Shown here piece after piece: positions 11,490 through 24,467 of a DNA stretch of 64,000 bases. The stretch comes from Ectocarpus siliculosus (Eukaryota > Sar > Phaeophyceae > Ectocarpales > Ectocarpaceae). The position numbers were made by a program, and so were the translations under genes. The DNA lies in assembly GCA_000310025.1 (NCBI GenBank), contig FN649728.1, positions 3,054,936 through 3,118,935 on the forward strand. The letters run 5' to 3'. A model generated the notes under the pieces. The model was not told the origin of the DNA and searched no databases. It saw nothing but the letters and a program-made list of their open reading frames with translations. Within the stretch, counting starts at the first letter, position 1. Each line of letters opens with the position of its first letter.

Positions 11490-11640
11490 TTTTTCGCTTT
11501 CACCAGCAAATTTTGCAATTTTTTCTCCCCATGGGGATTCGAACTCACGACCTTTGCGACTAACAGCGGTTTCAAGGTTACCACTAGACCACCGGTGCGA
11601 CCGGTCGGATCAATTTTGAAATATACCGCCGAGGGATGCC
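11490..11640 (-). mobile_element. tRNA-derived SINE
   Basis: On the minus strand a tRNA-like head has an A-box-like TGGTCTAGTGG and a B-box-like GAGTTCGAATCC about 45 nt apart. The T stem does not pair properly and the acceptor stem does not close, so it is not a functional tRNA gene. A non-tRNA tail follows (GAGAAAAAATTGC..). A related head (GGTGGTCTAGTTGGTA..GATCGAATCCC) occurs at 59819-59935 on the same strand, supporting a dispersed family transcribed by RNA polymerase III. Confidence 0.6.
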
Positions 11641-12499
11641 ACCAGCGGTGGCTACTAGCATTTGACGTGTAAATCCCGCCGTCTGTCGTTGCCTGCGCCA
11701 CAGTAGTACAGCTTACGATGCTCCTAGACTTGGGATTGTTCCTTTCTGGGGGTTACACCAAGTAGGACGAGGGCTTCATACAATCAGTGGATCCTGCACA
11801 GCGTATGTACGAAAAAGGATTTCTCCTCGTTGTCCTGTATGATGTTTGATTATACCTTTCGCGCTTTTCAGGCGATTCTGAGATCTGGCAACCAGAAAAC
11901 ACGAACACGTACCTTCGTGGTGTCCGAGGAGGTATTTTGTATCCTTGATGGATATGTCTAACTTTCTCTAACCAGAACCCTATAATTTACCCTCTGGCAA
12001 CTGCCTTTGCGTGTTTGATACTCATTTTGCTGCAGCAACACCACATGAACATCGTATGTGAAGGTTTGACCGATTCCAGCTCTAGTTGGCGAAACCGGCT
12101 CCCAAAAACAATCCATCATACACATGTTGCCACTACGCTGTCAACAATCTGCTCTACCCCAGTCATCAAAGCGCGTGGACGCATGACCCAGGGCAAAGTA
12201 CCGTCGAATCGCAATAATACTGCTCACTCAATCTAACGCCTTCGAAATGTGAAGTCAAACCAGCGACCATCCTTCTGTCTGTTGCCATGGTAGCTCTAAA
12301 ATCGAACCGTGACATGACCGCACTCCGAAGAGAAGAACTCATTTGTCTTTATATCCAATACGTTGCTCCAAAAAATGATTCCACGCCAGACGTAAATGTT
12401 TGAGCTTCGTGCAGTCGATACTGTTCTCACGAGAGAAAAGCTAGCAGGCCTGTTGCAATACCCAATCGAAGCGGCGCGTAAATCAAAGCGGCATGCCCA
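11641..12499. other. No recognisable gene
   Basis: Spacer between the SINE and the 3' end of the coiled-coil gene. Nothing supported on either strand. Confidence 0.45.
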
Positions 12500-15400
12500 T
12501 CAACAACCCCTCACACCGAAAACGTCGTTGGAAACCTGCCAAGCCCCCGCATCGATGTCTACCCGTGATTCCATATGGATCTCTGCTGCCATTCTTGCGG
12601 GGCTGTTCTCCATGAACAGTAGGTTATCTCGTTCCCGGAGATGACTCGTTTCGTAGACCTTGAAACGGAGAGAACTGTCAAGGAAAGCATTTCCTAAAGC
12701 GTTCGTTGGATTCACGAAGCGTGCTGTGATAAGAAGAGCGAGAGTGAAAACCAGAATAAGCGCACCATTCCCTAGCACAAGGACAGCCACCTGGTGGTCA
12801 GGTTGTTGACGTTTTCCGGGCCATGTGCCGTGCTCTAGCCATGCCCGACGGCAATTGGCTTGTTTTCCTGTCGGCACCGAAGCAGTCGTCAACGCATTCC
12901 CGGAGCTCGAAAACCCGGCGGAGAGCATGATTGGGGTGCCGCAGCCTCCGCAGCCGCAGCCGCAGCCCCCGCCGTCGGTGCGTTGGCGTGGCCTTGCTCT
13001 GTAGAGGGCATCGGATCCTGACCATCGTGCCCCTGCCCGTCTGAAGCTTCTCCTCCTTGCACAAACCGCATATCGCCAAGCTCATAGTCACCCCTCTTTC
13101 CCACCACGCCCTCCTCCTCCTCCTCCTCCCTCTTGTTCTGTTCCTTCAACTCCTCTTCCACCGTTTTCGAGACCTGCTCCCTGCTGTTCTCGGAAAGGTT
13201 AAACGAGGTCAAGTCTCCATAGCATATATTGATGGAACGCCGCATATAGGCATGCTACAACCCAGCTTCCGTTTCCGTATTCGTTAACAAGTCACCAAAA
13301 AAATGTCGGGGCGGGGGTACACATGATGCTTCACGGAACGGTGTATAGGTGCACCAAGTCCCATAGCACGTCATTTCGGCGGTATATTTGCTTTCATCTC
13401 AGGTGGGCGAGTGACATTTAGCTTGGAGATCCATATCCGTGTAGGTCTCTTTGTGGTGGCACTCGGGGAGTAAGTATTGGAATCAATACCACCCACACGT
13501 GGACCTGCGTCTGCAAAACCTTATTTTGCCGAGCATCCTGCATGACGCAAAACAGTGTATATACCGTTGATCAAGGGAGGAGGTGGAGCTAAAGAACATA
13601 CCCAAACGTCTGCCATCGACATACAGTAGAACGCGTGCTATGGGCATCTTCCTGCTGCACAAGTTCGGTGCTCCCACCCCCATCCCGTCCTCTCTTTCCT
13701 CCCCAATCACTCATCCACATCAAGCTGTAGGGAGTGGCGATGTGCAGCCTCCCTTTGGCGTAAACTTGTGTGTGTGCTCACTCTTCGTCCCCCTGCACAC
13801 TTAATCCTGTTTTCCCACACACGCACACGCACGTACTCAAGCATCGAACCGCTCTGTGACGTTTTCAGTGCGCCGCAGCACGCGTTCCTAATACCTCCTT
13901 CCTGAGGTCCTCGTTGATGGCCTCCACGCTGTTGGCATACTCCTCGAGCTGGCTCATGTACTCCATTTGCCTGTTGCAGGTGTCGTCCAGGCGAGCGATC
14001 TGACGAGGTCGCGGCATCACGACATGCGTGGCATGAAGGGCGAAACGGCACCCACGAGAGAAAAAAATGCATGCAGGAACAGTAAATGGACGAGTGCCTG
14101 TGAGTGCCATCGTCATGACGTGCTGGGACAATTTTGTGTGTGCGCAGGTTGTATGGACAAGGGTAGGCCCTACATGGAAAACAGGAATCATTGCCATGGT
14201 ATCAGCGTGGCGACGCACAAACGAGAACGCGGCAAAGGCCTAGCATAGGAAGTACATGTCACTGCTTTGGTTTTCGACGGGACGCTTCGTGAGGGGTTGG
14301 GAAAATGTGTCACTCAAAAGGTGTTGCGGAGAACTGCGATAAATTTTCATTCAGGCAGAGGTTGCAAGTGCAGTTGCCATGACATCCAGACATGGGCAGC
14401 GAGTAGACGAGCCCTCTGCGATCACGAGGCTACGGTGGAAATTAATACCCAGATAGCGCCATGACGGCGAGCAAGCACCAAGGGCACGGGGGAGAAGCCT
14501 GCTAGCTGTAGACAACGAGCGGACGGGTATCAGCCATGGCGCTTGGGTAGAGAATTTCATGGATGCCGAACTACGTCGAAAGCTAGAGTAGACATCAAAA
14601 CATGCATCTTCACTCACGCATAATGCAGAGTATATGCGGCTTGAAAAAGTGCCGTGAAAAACATTTCGTACGGGGGTCTTTTTCTTTTTCAACTTTCTTT
14701 TTTGTTTTTCTTCCTTTTTCCAATCTAGGGTTACCTCGCATAACGTGTAGAGGCGAGCGGAGTGGCCTAGACTATTTGTCGTTGACTTCTATTGGTTTGC
14801 GGACCCTTCGGGTCTATTGGATTGTCGTATACCTTGTTTTGGGTAAGGTAGCCTGTGACCACGGGAATCGACCCCGTCGAGTGTTTGACTAGTACGGACA
14901 GAAGAAGGTACTGGCCAGAGATAACGGAACGGTTTTTACCGTGAAGACAACAACAACAACCACGGGGGAGTGCAAACCAGGCACGACTACGTTTTCGTTT
15001 CAAAGTGGAACATGGATATTTCTGACGGCACTAACCCAGAACCGACGCCTAGGTTTGGGACAGTACAGCCGGGAAAAAGGCACTGTACAGCGTTTCGAGA
15101 GCTCTCGCTACTGAAACAAAAGTTTCGTTGGCTGGGTGAGTATCCACGTTTCCAGCAGAGAGACAAAATGAGAGAAGCACATCGGCCATGACCTTATCGC
15201 TACGAGCAAGCACGACACAACATATTATCTTCGAGGGTGAGCAGGTGTATCGTCTGCCCGCGGACCAACATAAATCAAAACGCTCTCCCCGCGAAAAGAG
15301 GGGTGCTTGCGACATGTACGGGCCCCATTCAAGCTGGTTGAATATCCGAAGTACGGAAACGAGACCAAGCAGGGTGCAACGGGTAGCAGCTCGATGGGAC

Positions 15401-15657
15401 GTATGCAGATGAAAGCAAAGGGATGAGGTAAGCGGGACCGCGAAGGATTTTGGTTGCTATTTAGAGGAGGGTACCTTCAACTGCGTCCTATTATAGTGTG
15501 TTCTACGAAAGCGTGAAAAGGTACCAGAGCCACTCTCAATGAAGCTCGATTCTCGTAAGCAGCCTCAGAGGACATACCTCAACCGTGTTCCATGCTGTGC
15601 CTCAAACGTCAAGAATCCACACCTCATTCTCAAGCGCGGTGATGTGCTGCTGTTGTC

Positions 15658-15704
<47 letters not shown>

Positions 15705-18700
15705 GTTTGCTGCTTGTTTTTTCCGTTTCCGTTGTCTACCCGAGGGCTCCCCGCGCTGCTCTTGCCACCTGCTCCGTCGCGCTAGTGCATTATTTGCAAG
15801 GACAAGGGCCGGGTGGGGGGGATTATTGAAAGTGTTGCATATGAAGTGATCGCGGAGGCCCGGGGAAGAGGGGAGTGCAGCAGAACGCGACCAAGGGTCA
15901 GTGCTTGCGCCTAATAAAGTCTTGGAACATGGCCCAAACTCGCTTTCCACAGCGCGAGATAGTCCTATAATTGCACCAACAACACCAACAGCAACAACAG
16001 CAACAGGAACAGGAACAACACGAACAACAACACGAACAACGGCAAACCGGGGCAACAAGGGCGAGACGCGGTGGACCAACGTCCACCTGTAAGTCGATCT
16101 TTGATCCCGTGGCTGAAACACGCACACGCGCGGAAGGCATGCATGAGTTCCACGCATACAGGATTTCAGGTTCGAACGGCAAGGGAAAGGGACGGGTTGC
16201 CGGGATTCGTGTCGGTAATGCTCAAGAGAGCCAGGCGGCGGGGGCGGTGGGGCAGCATGAGCGAGCGAAGGGTATGGCGAAGTAATGCGAAACCCACCCG
16301 AGAGGTGAACCCGACTTGCTTTCCACCCTTTCAGGACCCACTACACCAAAGGAGCCGTATCCAGCCACACGCGCCGCGATAGAAACACGCACCAAGTCCA
16401 AAGAGCTCCAAGTTTGAAGCAACAAGACACGGGTACTACATAACTGGAGTAGATTGCGCTCTACGAGCACCTACGCGTGCATGTTGTTCGTCAGAAGCCA
16501 TACGAATTTTCAGCATGAAGAAATAGCGGCACCTTGAAGGAATCTATCTCCCGCTGGAGGACCTTCTGCTTCCGTGAGCTCGCGGCGGCTTCTTGCTTCA
16601 GGGCCTGGGACTCGGCCTCCACGGCGTGAAGGCGAGCCTGGAGCTCGGCCGCTCGGGCAGCGAGGCCTCTGAAGGCTTCCAGCTCTTCTGGCGAAGGGAT
16701 CTCGGCGCAACCCACGCCGTTTCGGCCGACGAGGTTGTTCATCACAGCTCTATTTTCGCCCACAGAGATGGGGAGAGACGACCAGCGAGCGAGCGGCGTT
16801 TGTACGATGGCACACGTGGGGTGGGTGCGATTCAAGCTGACGTAAAAAATGAACGAGGTGGTGGATGCTTGAGTGGAAAGTTCCATGGCAGGATGACTCC
16901 GTGAGAGCGACGACAATGGTGGGTTTCCTCCCACAAGTCACGGTGCACCGGGCATCGCCCAGTCTTTTCTCTTATCCCACGAGAGGTGTTACGTGCAAGT
17001 GGTCCAAGTACAATCAACACAAATCGAGCTGGATGCATTTGGCGTTCAGGACAGCCAAAATCTTCCACGCGTCTAGCAACATGGTGCGCGTGTTGGTGTG
17101 GTGCAGATTCATTCGCTCATGGTATCATTTTTCCAAACACAAATCGAAAACATTATCCATTTTTCAAAGCAAACGAGAGAGCAATTTCCTCTTGTGGCGA
17201 TGTGATGGAAGACGGGCCCTTTCGCGACTAGAGAATACACCGAAGAAGCGCATGAACGGCCTCGTGGGGGTAGCCGGAACCACAGACGCCAATATGTTGA
17301 GTATCTGGAAAGGAATGCAAAACAACACCAACTCTTTTAGAGAAGTTGGAGTTTTGGCGGAGAAATAGTCTATACAGATCCACCGACAAGCCACTGAGTG
17401 ACGACGAGATGCACGTGCATCCGGACACTCCCTCAATTCCCACAAACCAAGGGCCTCACAAACGTGAGTGTGCTTTTCGAAGAGTGCGTCCCGTCCGAAG
17501 CTGGGCTGTACAAAGTCTTCGTTGGAATACACGAACATCCGTCCGCGCTGAAATGTTTGTTATCCGTGTCTAAACATTTGTTATGCTCTACTCACCACTG
17601 TACATACTCTAGCCACCAACAATCTTGCCCGCACATGCGTAAGGCATGCTTCGACCCTCTTAGGCGTGAACCCGCAGGAACATTTTGCAACAAGCTCTCC
17701 CTCTCTCACCGGTGACGGGAGTAGGAGGCGTTGCTTTTCTCCAGGCTGTCGACGAAACCTCGCTGCGCCTCCTTCAGGTCTCGCTCGTTCTCTTTCAGCT
17801 TGGCCTCGTTGTTGAACATCGACCGCTGAAAGTCGGACGATTGTTCGCTCAGCTTGGCTGGGGAGACAAGGCAGCGGCGGGAGGGGGGGGTGGGGGGCGA
17901 GCTAGATTTTCTTGCATTTTGACCGTTTCGACGCGTAGAAACCACGCATCCTCCGTAGTCCTGGCGAAGATCCCACAATAAACAAACTCGGGCACTCTGT
18001 GCGTGCCTTACCATCCATGACACTGGGGGGTAAGGAGGGCGACCGTGCCAATCTTCCCTTGCCAAGGCGATTTCGTTTCCCCGTGGGGCGGCCATCTGGT
18101 CCGCACACTGAACAGAATGCACCAACAGGGCTTGAGTGTACTACAATGATTGATGAACCAATCGGCTGCGGGTCAACAGTTTCTGCTGGTGAAGAGTGGT
18201 CATCGCGAGGACAACAGGCGCTGATCGATACATGACTCCCGCTCCGAAGTTGCTCGCTTCTCTACTCTAATACCTGCCAGCGCCGTCCCTTCATTCTTTA
18301 CGTCCCCCATGGTTACCCGTTCACTTCGAACAGAGCAACCCTCCCGATTGACCAGACGCGAGCCATTCCTAAAATAATTGCCTGAGACCAAATCCACATC
18401 AACGAAAAACTGAGTGAGATATATCACGATGCTGACTGCCAAAAAAGCTGATACTCCTGTCGTAACACACAAACGTTTTTAACGCACGAAAGTCAACACT
18501 GAGATGTACGCATGCCTGTCCCTGCGGGTCTCCAACCCTTTGTACAGTTTTCCCAAACGACGCATGGGACTGCCATGGGTTACCCCTGGGTGACCCATGG
18601 GCCGCCCATGGGCACTCCGTTAGGCCCATGGGCAAAAACATGCCCATGGGCCACCCATGGGTCACCCATGGGTCACCATGCGCAACCCATATGACCTGCC

Positions 18701-20926
18701 CAGGAACGTGCCCATGGGTGGCCCGTGGGCAGACCATGGGCGGCCCATGAGCAACCTATGGGTAGCTCATGGGCGGCCAATGAGAGCCCTTCAACAGAAC
18801 CAGTGTACTCCTAAACAGTAGATTATCTGCTTTGGAACGGGAAACATAGCCGTAAATAACCCCAACCCTAACCCTAACCCTAACCCTAACCCTAACCCTA
18901 ACCCTAAGCCCACACGATACGTGCTATGATGGCGCTGGTGGCTATGTTCTAGGTTGATGTGAAGATGGCTACGTTCTAGGTTGATATGCCGGTGGCGAAG
19001 TTCTAGGTTGAAGTGCCCACGGTGGGCACTTCATGGGCCGCCAACGGGCCGCCCATGGGCATTTGCATGGGTCACCCATGGGCAGCCCATGGGCAGCCCA
19101 TGGTCGGCCTACGGGCGGCCCATGAAATGCCCCATGGGTGGCCCATGGGGGACCCATGGGTGTCCCATGGGCGGTTTACCAAAACTGTCAGTAGTGTGGG
19201 AGATTGGTCCCTGCGGGCTATTGCCTGTGCCATGAGATGTTCTCCAACGCGCCGTAGAGGTGTCGCTCGAACTAACGTGGAGTACAGAAGCGGGTGAGAA
19301 ACACGGAAACATTTGCCGGTGAGCTTTCAAAAGCCACGAAATAGCAAGGGTTCAAGCCACGGATGTTCCTCAGACGAAAAAAACAGCGGCCAGGGTACGC
19401 TTCCTTGTGCGGGATAGACACATTCAATGGGCCGACTCGACAGAACGGCCACGGCATCCAGGCAATGCAAGCAGAAAAGTTGCAAACAAGTATATGGAGC
19501 TGTACATTTACTCCGGTGCCCGCATCAACAACGAGCAAATGCTGCACACACTACAATGTCGAAGTCGGAATGTGAAAATTGACAAAGGATAACACGCAGC
19601 TACTGCATTCACTCCACTGCCCTCGCCGATCCACCGCACCATTAAGGTCTCGCTTGCTGTGGCAGCCAGCCACCATATGGTCAAGAACAAATACAAGGAC
19701 GGGGCCAAACGCCAAGCGTGCCGCGAGCTGGAACGAACTCCGAAAAGTCAATCATGGTTTGTAGAGAGTGAACAATCTCCGGCCATTGCCCGCGTCTCTC
19801 ACCTTTTTCGGCAATCAGGTCCTCGTTCCTCCTCGAAAGCAGCCCGATCTCCTGCTGCAAGGACACCCGGTCGGCCGAGGCCACCTCTAGCTCACCCTTG
19901 AGTTGTGAAACCTTCGCCTCCTCGGCATCGGCCCTCATGCGTTGCTGGCGCAGCTGGGACTCAAGCTGTAACATCAGCGGCAATCAGGAGAGCATCAATT
20001 GGCTGAGTCAAAATCATCCAAACACAGCAACGGGCAAGGATGACCACAGTGCCGAGGATAGAGAGGCTAGGCAGGCGTTCCGCTGCTGAGCACGCACGTC
20101 GATCGCAAAAGTGCGGCGGGAAAACATCTATGGCGTTGGAGAGCAGGCTTGAATAGAGCAGAAACTGCTTGAACGAATGGGGCGGTGGAGTGAACAAAAC
20201 ATGTCACTGGTTGTAGTTCGTCGGGTAGGCTATCTGCGCTATCTTGAGGTCCCTGCAATCCCTGCAAGCAGTATTGCTACACGTACGGCATCCTGTGGAA
20301 TCAATGGCGCAGCCAGTTTTCATTTTCGCCTGTTCACAGGCTGTCGTTGTCGCACCTGTAGCTCACCAACTACCTAGGCCCGAGAGAGGCTACTTTCGCT
20401 GAAAAGCGGGAATCCTCACTCAGATCATATGCGTGCGAATAGAGAGGATCAGGTGAACCTTAAACGTCACATTAGAGCGCGTCCGAAGCCTCGTAGCAGA
20501 TCGGTTATACTAGACTTCACAGGGAATCGAAGGGAAACCAGTGGACGTTTGCGTTCAAGCCAACGCTTGCTCCCACCGCCATCGGGGGTCACTCGAGGCA
20601 ACGCATTGTTAACGCGATACAATTCATCTGTCTCGCTGTAGTGGTCTCTCTCCCGTCTCATATATCCGTGCCCACATTCCCGTCGCTTCTCAACAACGAA
20701 AACATGAGCGAACTAATTCCGGGTAGTTAGCTCTGACTTCGTTTCGTCATCCTCCTTACGAAACACTAAACGGCCTACAACTATACGTTTGAGCTTTTGG
20801 GGTCTACGGTCAAGTTCCGGTTCTGCACGGAATCAGCTGCTCCCACCGACACGTCACCTTCAGGCGTTCGCCATCTCTCTTGTTGATATCGTCCACCAGG
20901 GAGCCCAAGTGCCCGAAGCCCGCCAT
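12500..20926 (-). CDS. Coiled-coil protein, seven-exon gene, possible C-terminal membrane anchor
   Basis: Exons (minus): 20926-20858, 19965-19803, 17857-17710, 16749-16533, 13999-13895, 13188-13023 and 12867-12500. All borders are GT-AG and phases match (0, 1, 2, 0, 0, 1), which strongly supports the first five junctions. The start ATG 20926 is in good context (CCAATGGCG). The model gives 411 aa. Residues 1-23 begin MAGFGHLGSLVDDIN. Residues 24-260 are heptad-rich helix (KVSQLKGELEVAS, LKENERDLKEAQ, AELQARLHAVEAES, MSQLEEYANSVEAIN, REQVSKTVEEELKEQNKR). A hydrophobic run at about 316-338 (VAVLVLGNGALILVFTLALL) could anchor the protein as in golgin-like tethers. The last intron (13022-12868) is the weakest; without it, translation stops at 12889 after an Ala-rich tail. 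I do not recognise the family. Symmetrical small exons could have been missed. Confidence 0.65.
15644..15702 (+). repeat. CTG/CAG trinucleotide repeat
   Basis: About 14 uninterrupted GCT units at 15661-15702, with a degenerate CTG start. It lies in the fourth intron (16532-14000) of the coiled-coil gene, so it is not coding in that model. Confidence 0.9.
18529..19206. mobile_element. Foldback/MITE-like element, copy 2, in an intron
   Basis: Same structure as 6432-6860: left end TCTCC..TACAGTTTTCCCAAAC, right end whose complement contains TCTCCCACACTACTGACAG, and internal arrays of CCCATGGGC on both sides of a unique core containing AAGTTCTAGGTTG. The 11-bp sequence GTCCCTGCGGG is present at 18518-18528 and 19207-19217, a clean target-site duplication, long enough to suggest Mutator-like machinery. 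It lies in intron 2 of the coiled-coil gene. It carries an array of telomere-type repeats not found in copy 1. Confidence 0.75.
18861..18907 (+). repeat. Interstitial telomere-type array (CCCTAA)n
   Basis: About seven perfect tandem CCCTAA units (TTAGGG on the other strand). Brown algae are reported to use TTAGGG-type telomeres. The array sits inside the foldback element, just before a block that is continuous in copy 1 (CCCACACGATACGTGCT). Confidence 0.9.
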
Positions 20927-23900
20927 TGGCTACACAAGCGTCAAGCGGCAGGCAGAATGCTGTGTCACAAGGGCAAATGGTCAGAGTGAAAATGCGGGCG
21001 TCTTTGCTCGTCCGTGGCTGCAACTGATTGGCACGATGTGGTGTGTCTTGTCCCGTGAAAGAACACGTTTTCGAGGGCGTGGTGGCTGCAAGAAGCAGCA
21101 AGTTGCGAGTGAAACACGAATAGATCTCCCCTTGGCTACACCGGACACGATGAACACCAATGGGCCTTGCATCGATCTGCGAACTTCGACCCACACGGGG
21201 TGTTGAGTTTTTGGAGTCTTATGCTTATGTGCCCAGCCGCTGCAGTAGGAGGATATTCTTTGGCATCGGGGCACTTTTATCTGCCGGAGGTTGACGAAAG
21301 AACAGAGTACCGTGAGCGACCGAGCACCAGTGTAAACGTCGACATTTCCATCTCCTGCTCCAGTCATCGATCGTTTTATCTGGCCGGCAAGTGAAGAGAA
21401 GGTCGCTATGATTGGTCTCAGCCACACATAACAGCAGCACCCAAAGATGATGAGCATCGCAGGTTGCCCTCTGCGGGGTCCCCCTGACAGGGGGCCCGCG
21501 GAGGACACTACATGTTGAAATAACGGATCCGTGTTCTTGCGTCCTTAACATCATAGCCCTTTGACGTTGACGACAAGCAGGCAGGCAGGCAGGCAACAGT
21601 CCACCACTATTATATGTTGAACAACGCAAAGTCAGCCTCATGGCGACAAGCAACGCCAAGGGTGCTTCCCACTCTGCGGGCTCCCCAGACGCGGCACACG
21701 TGTCTGAAAGAGACGGATTCTTCACACACTCGCGTGTGTGTACGGAAGAGACCGCATGCCAGAAGGGTGTCCAGCGTTTAGATCCGCCCATACTGTTCAG
21801 ATATGCTGGTTGATAAAGTATGGGAATCAACTCGATAACTGTAGCGACCTTGCTGGAACACCGACATATCGAACCAGCCGGGCCGGCTACTGCTGTATAC
21901 GTCCCTTGGTCTATGTACTCCTGTTTAAACACGGCTCCAGGGCCTAGGCCTGTCCAGTGATACAAGATCAGTAATGGTACTTTATTGACAACGCCTGTGG
22001 TCACTGGCAACACCGTTGTCCTCATTAACAACATCATTGTACAAAGTGGCGGCGCAACCTGCTACAGCGGTATAGCTGCTGTGTTCAGGTGTGGCACTTC
22101 GAGTGTTGTCTCATACTCCTCGTGTGTGCATGCAATGCTGGGGATTCAGACCTGGTTCACTGTTTCTCCTGGGACGGGACGACCTCCAGGCTTCTACAAG
22201 CTCGTCCTCACTCACAGCAGTGATATGCTGGCTAGGGCAGTCAAACAACAGCAGTGCGGTGTGAGTGAAATTGCTGGCATTACCGTTTTCCACGGAACCC
22301 CCTTGGAAGAGGGGGTCTGCGGTTGGCGGGGTTCTTGTACGCAAAAAAAAAGCAATCTCCCCTCACTCTTCACATCACGTTTGTATTGTAATGTGTTCTC
22401 CGAGCTCTTCTCCTCTCGCTGCTGTTCAGCCAGACGAGAGGCACACGGAATGCAATCGAGATCCAGCAAACCCAAGAGACCCAAGAACTTCGTTGCGGCA
22501 CATGGCGCTGGCTCCCTTGGCGCTCCCAAAACGGGGGGAATCCACCTGACCCACACTACTTTCACGGGTGGAGAATTATTGCAGGTGTTGATGAGAGGGC
22601 AAATGGTCATATGATTGTTGCTGTGAGGCGACGGCAAAAGCTAGCCCGCTGAAGCCAGTCCCTGCGGCGATGGCCCAAAGGGGCATCGTTTCCAGGGGGA
22701 GAAGGTTTGTGTATGTAGTTCCGTGCCTTTCGCCGCCGAGGTCGCGATAGCTCTCCAAGCACCACCGGCGGCCCCACGGAGGACCTGCCACGTAGGGACT
22801 GCGGAGTAGCCCCCTACTCTCGAGCTAGTCTATCTGTTGAAAGCGGACACGCACGCTGTGATAACTGTTTGAACTGTAGATATCCTGTCACAGGTGAGAC
22901 GTAGCCTTCTTCTGCGACGCTTGAAAAGTTCTCAGGTTGGACCCTATGTGAAGGGAAGTGAGCAACCTGAGTACAGTGAGCAGCTGTGGACTTCATCGAA
23001 GCGGGTAAAGATTATTTCTGAAGAAACATCAATGTACGACTTCCAACGACGTGCCACCAATACCATGGCAGAGAAGCTGCCGTGAGTATATTTCACGTAC
23101 ACCCCAGCTTCCACTACGGCTGACTGACGCGGAACAACATGATGGGTCGAACTCATTATCTCTCTCTCTTATGAAGTTCATAAGATCCCGGATTTTTGGT
23201 CGCTTGTTGTTCGATTGTTGTTTCCCATATTTTGTAAAGGTTGGCCACCCCACATAATATATTCGGCTCCACGGCAAGCCCTGGCGAAGCCCTGACCCCT
23301 AAGGTATGCCTTAGATGCGCCAAAGAGTCCATCATTCGGAGGGCTGTCATATTCAGTGGTGTCCCTATTTCATTTTCACGCTGTAGGAACGTGCCGAGTC
23401 CCTGTCAGGTACGCGAGGCAACCAAATGAACTCCGGGATGTGGAGACACCTGAGGAGGGGCGGTGGTTGACCAACCTCCTATTCCGTTCACGATATTTTG
23501 ACCGTGAGGTCTAAGGCACGTTCTTCAGAAGATCGAATGAAGCGAGAAGGCCAGTCACTGACGCTCTTCAAACGTGTTGGAACGCCGTAGGTTCTTCCCG
23601 TGTTCGTGTCTGAAAGGCATCAGTCTTCGTGCCTGCCTATCCCACGTGGCCGAACCCGGATATCACCCCAAGCGAAAACGCGTTGTCCCGGGGATCCGAA
23701 CCAAACAACCCTCTCGTGTGCTCTCGAAGGAATAAATCAAGGGTATGACAGCTACAGTTTTGAATGTGTGTGTATCACGGCGAAGGGCCTACGTCACAGA
23801 GGTGGTACGTCCTTCTCTTCCAAGCAGCCCAGGCTTGAACGTTGGAGAGCCCTGAACCACGTCGCTCCGCTCCAACCTGTCTGAAGGAAAGCAAGCGAAA

Positions 23901-24194
23901 GACGCCAATCCATTCCAGCTCGTTTGTCTGATTGCATGCATGTTGGCAGAAACCCTCCACGCCACGACCCTGCATGCGATGACAGACGGCAGCAGCATCA
24001 GGCCGCACAGAACACCCCGAGCTCTAGCTTCCTCTGAGTCCGACGGTCGGCTCTTGGCAGGGGACCAAACCGAAACTGTATGATTCATCACAACGTAGCG
24101 CAGTAGCAATTCTATGCATACCTGTCTTTGGATTTGGTTACCGTTGTCATTCTCGGGTTGCGTGTTCGCGTAGAGGCAGTGACTGATTCCTCAC
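20927..24194. other. No gene supported
   Basis: Upstream of the coiled-coil gene. It holds long chance frames on both strands (for example 21225-22037 minus and 21985-22614 plus) with no domain, and an inverted-repeat-poor promoter region. A minus-strand run at about 22610-22690 (MPLWAIAAGTGFSGLAFAVA) looks like a signal or membrane segment of a possible first exon, but I could not connect it to anything. Confidence 0.4.
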
Positions 24195-24401
24195 ATGGCT
24201 CTCATAGTATTTTTCTCAACGTTATTGGCCACGTTTGGGCAGGGTTTGTGCAAGCATTCCGGCTGTTGTGAGGTTTACTCCCAAATGGATAGATGCCGTT
24301 TTCTGTGCATGCACATCACATCTTTTCCACCGAAGGTGATGGGAGCAAGCCGGGTGATCGAGCATGCGCATGCGCATGCGTATTACTCCTCTCAATTATG
24401 A
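24195..24401 (+). CDS. Small cysteine-rich secreted protein candidate
   Basis: A 68-aa frame starts with a good signal-peptide profile (MALIVFFSTLLATFGQG, small residue at the likely cut). The mature part has cysteines grouped as CKHSGCCEVYSQMDRCRFLC, five in 20 residues, compatible with disulfide bonding. It ends in a His/Ala repeat encoded by GCATGC repeats, which may not be coding. No intron evidence and no family recognised. Its length makes a chance frame possible. It converges with the minus-strand candidate at 24468-24845. Confidence 0.3.
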   Translation: MALIVFFSTLLATFGQGLCKHSGCCEVYSQMDRCRFLCMHITSFPPKVMGASRVIEHAHAHAYYSSQL

Positions 24402-24467
24402 GGGGGGCAAGACTAATGATCTTGGAAGCGTAAGACGAAATGCGGTAAGCAGCACAATCGAAAGACA

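Noticed and set aside
11515-11610. Functional tRNA gene
   Set aside because: A and B boxes are present, but the T and acceptor stems do not pair; a SINE head fits better.
21225-22037. 270-codon open frame on the minus strand
   Set aside because: No domain, odd composition (many Trp, Cys and His), and an equally long overlapping frame on the plus strand. Most likely chance.
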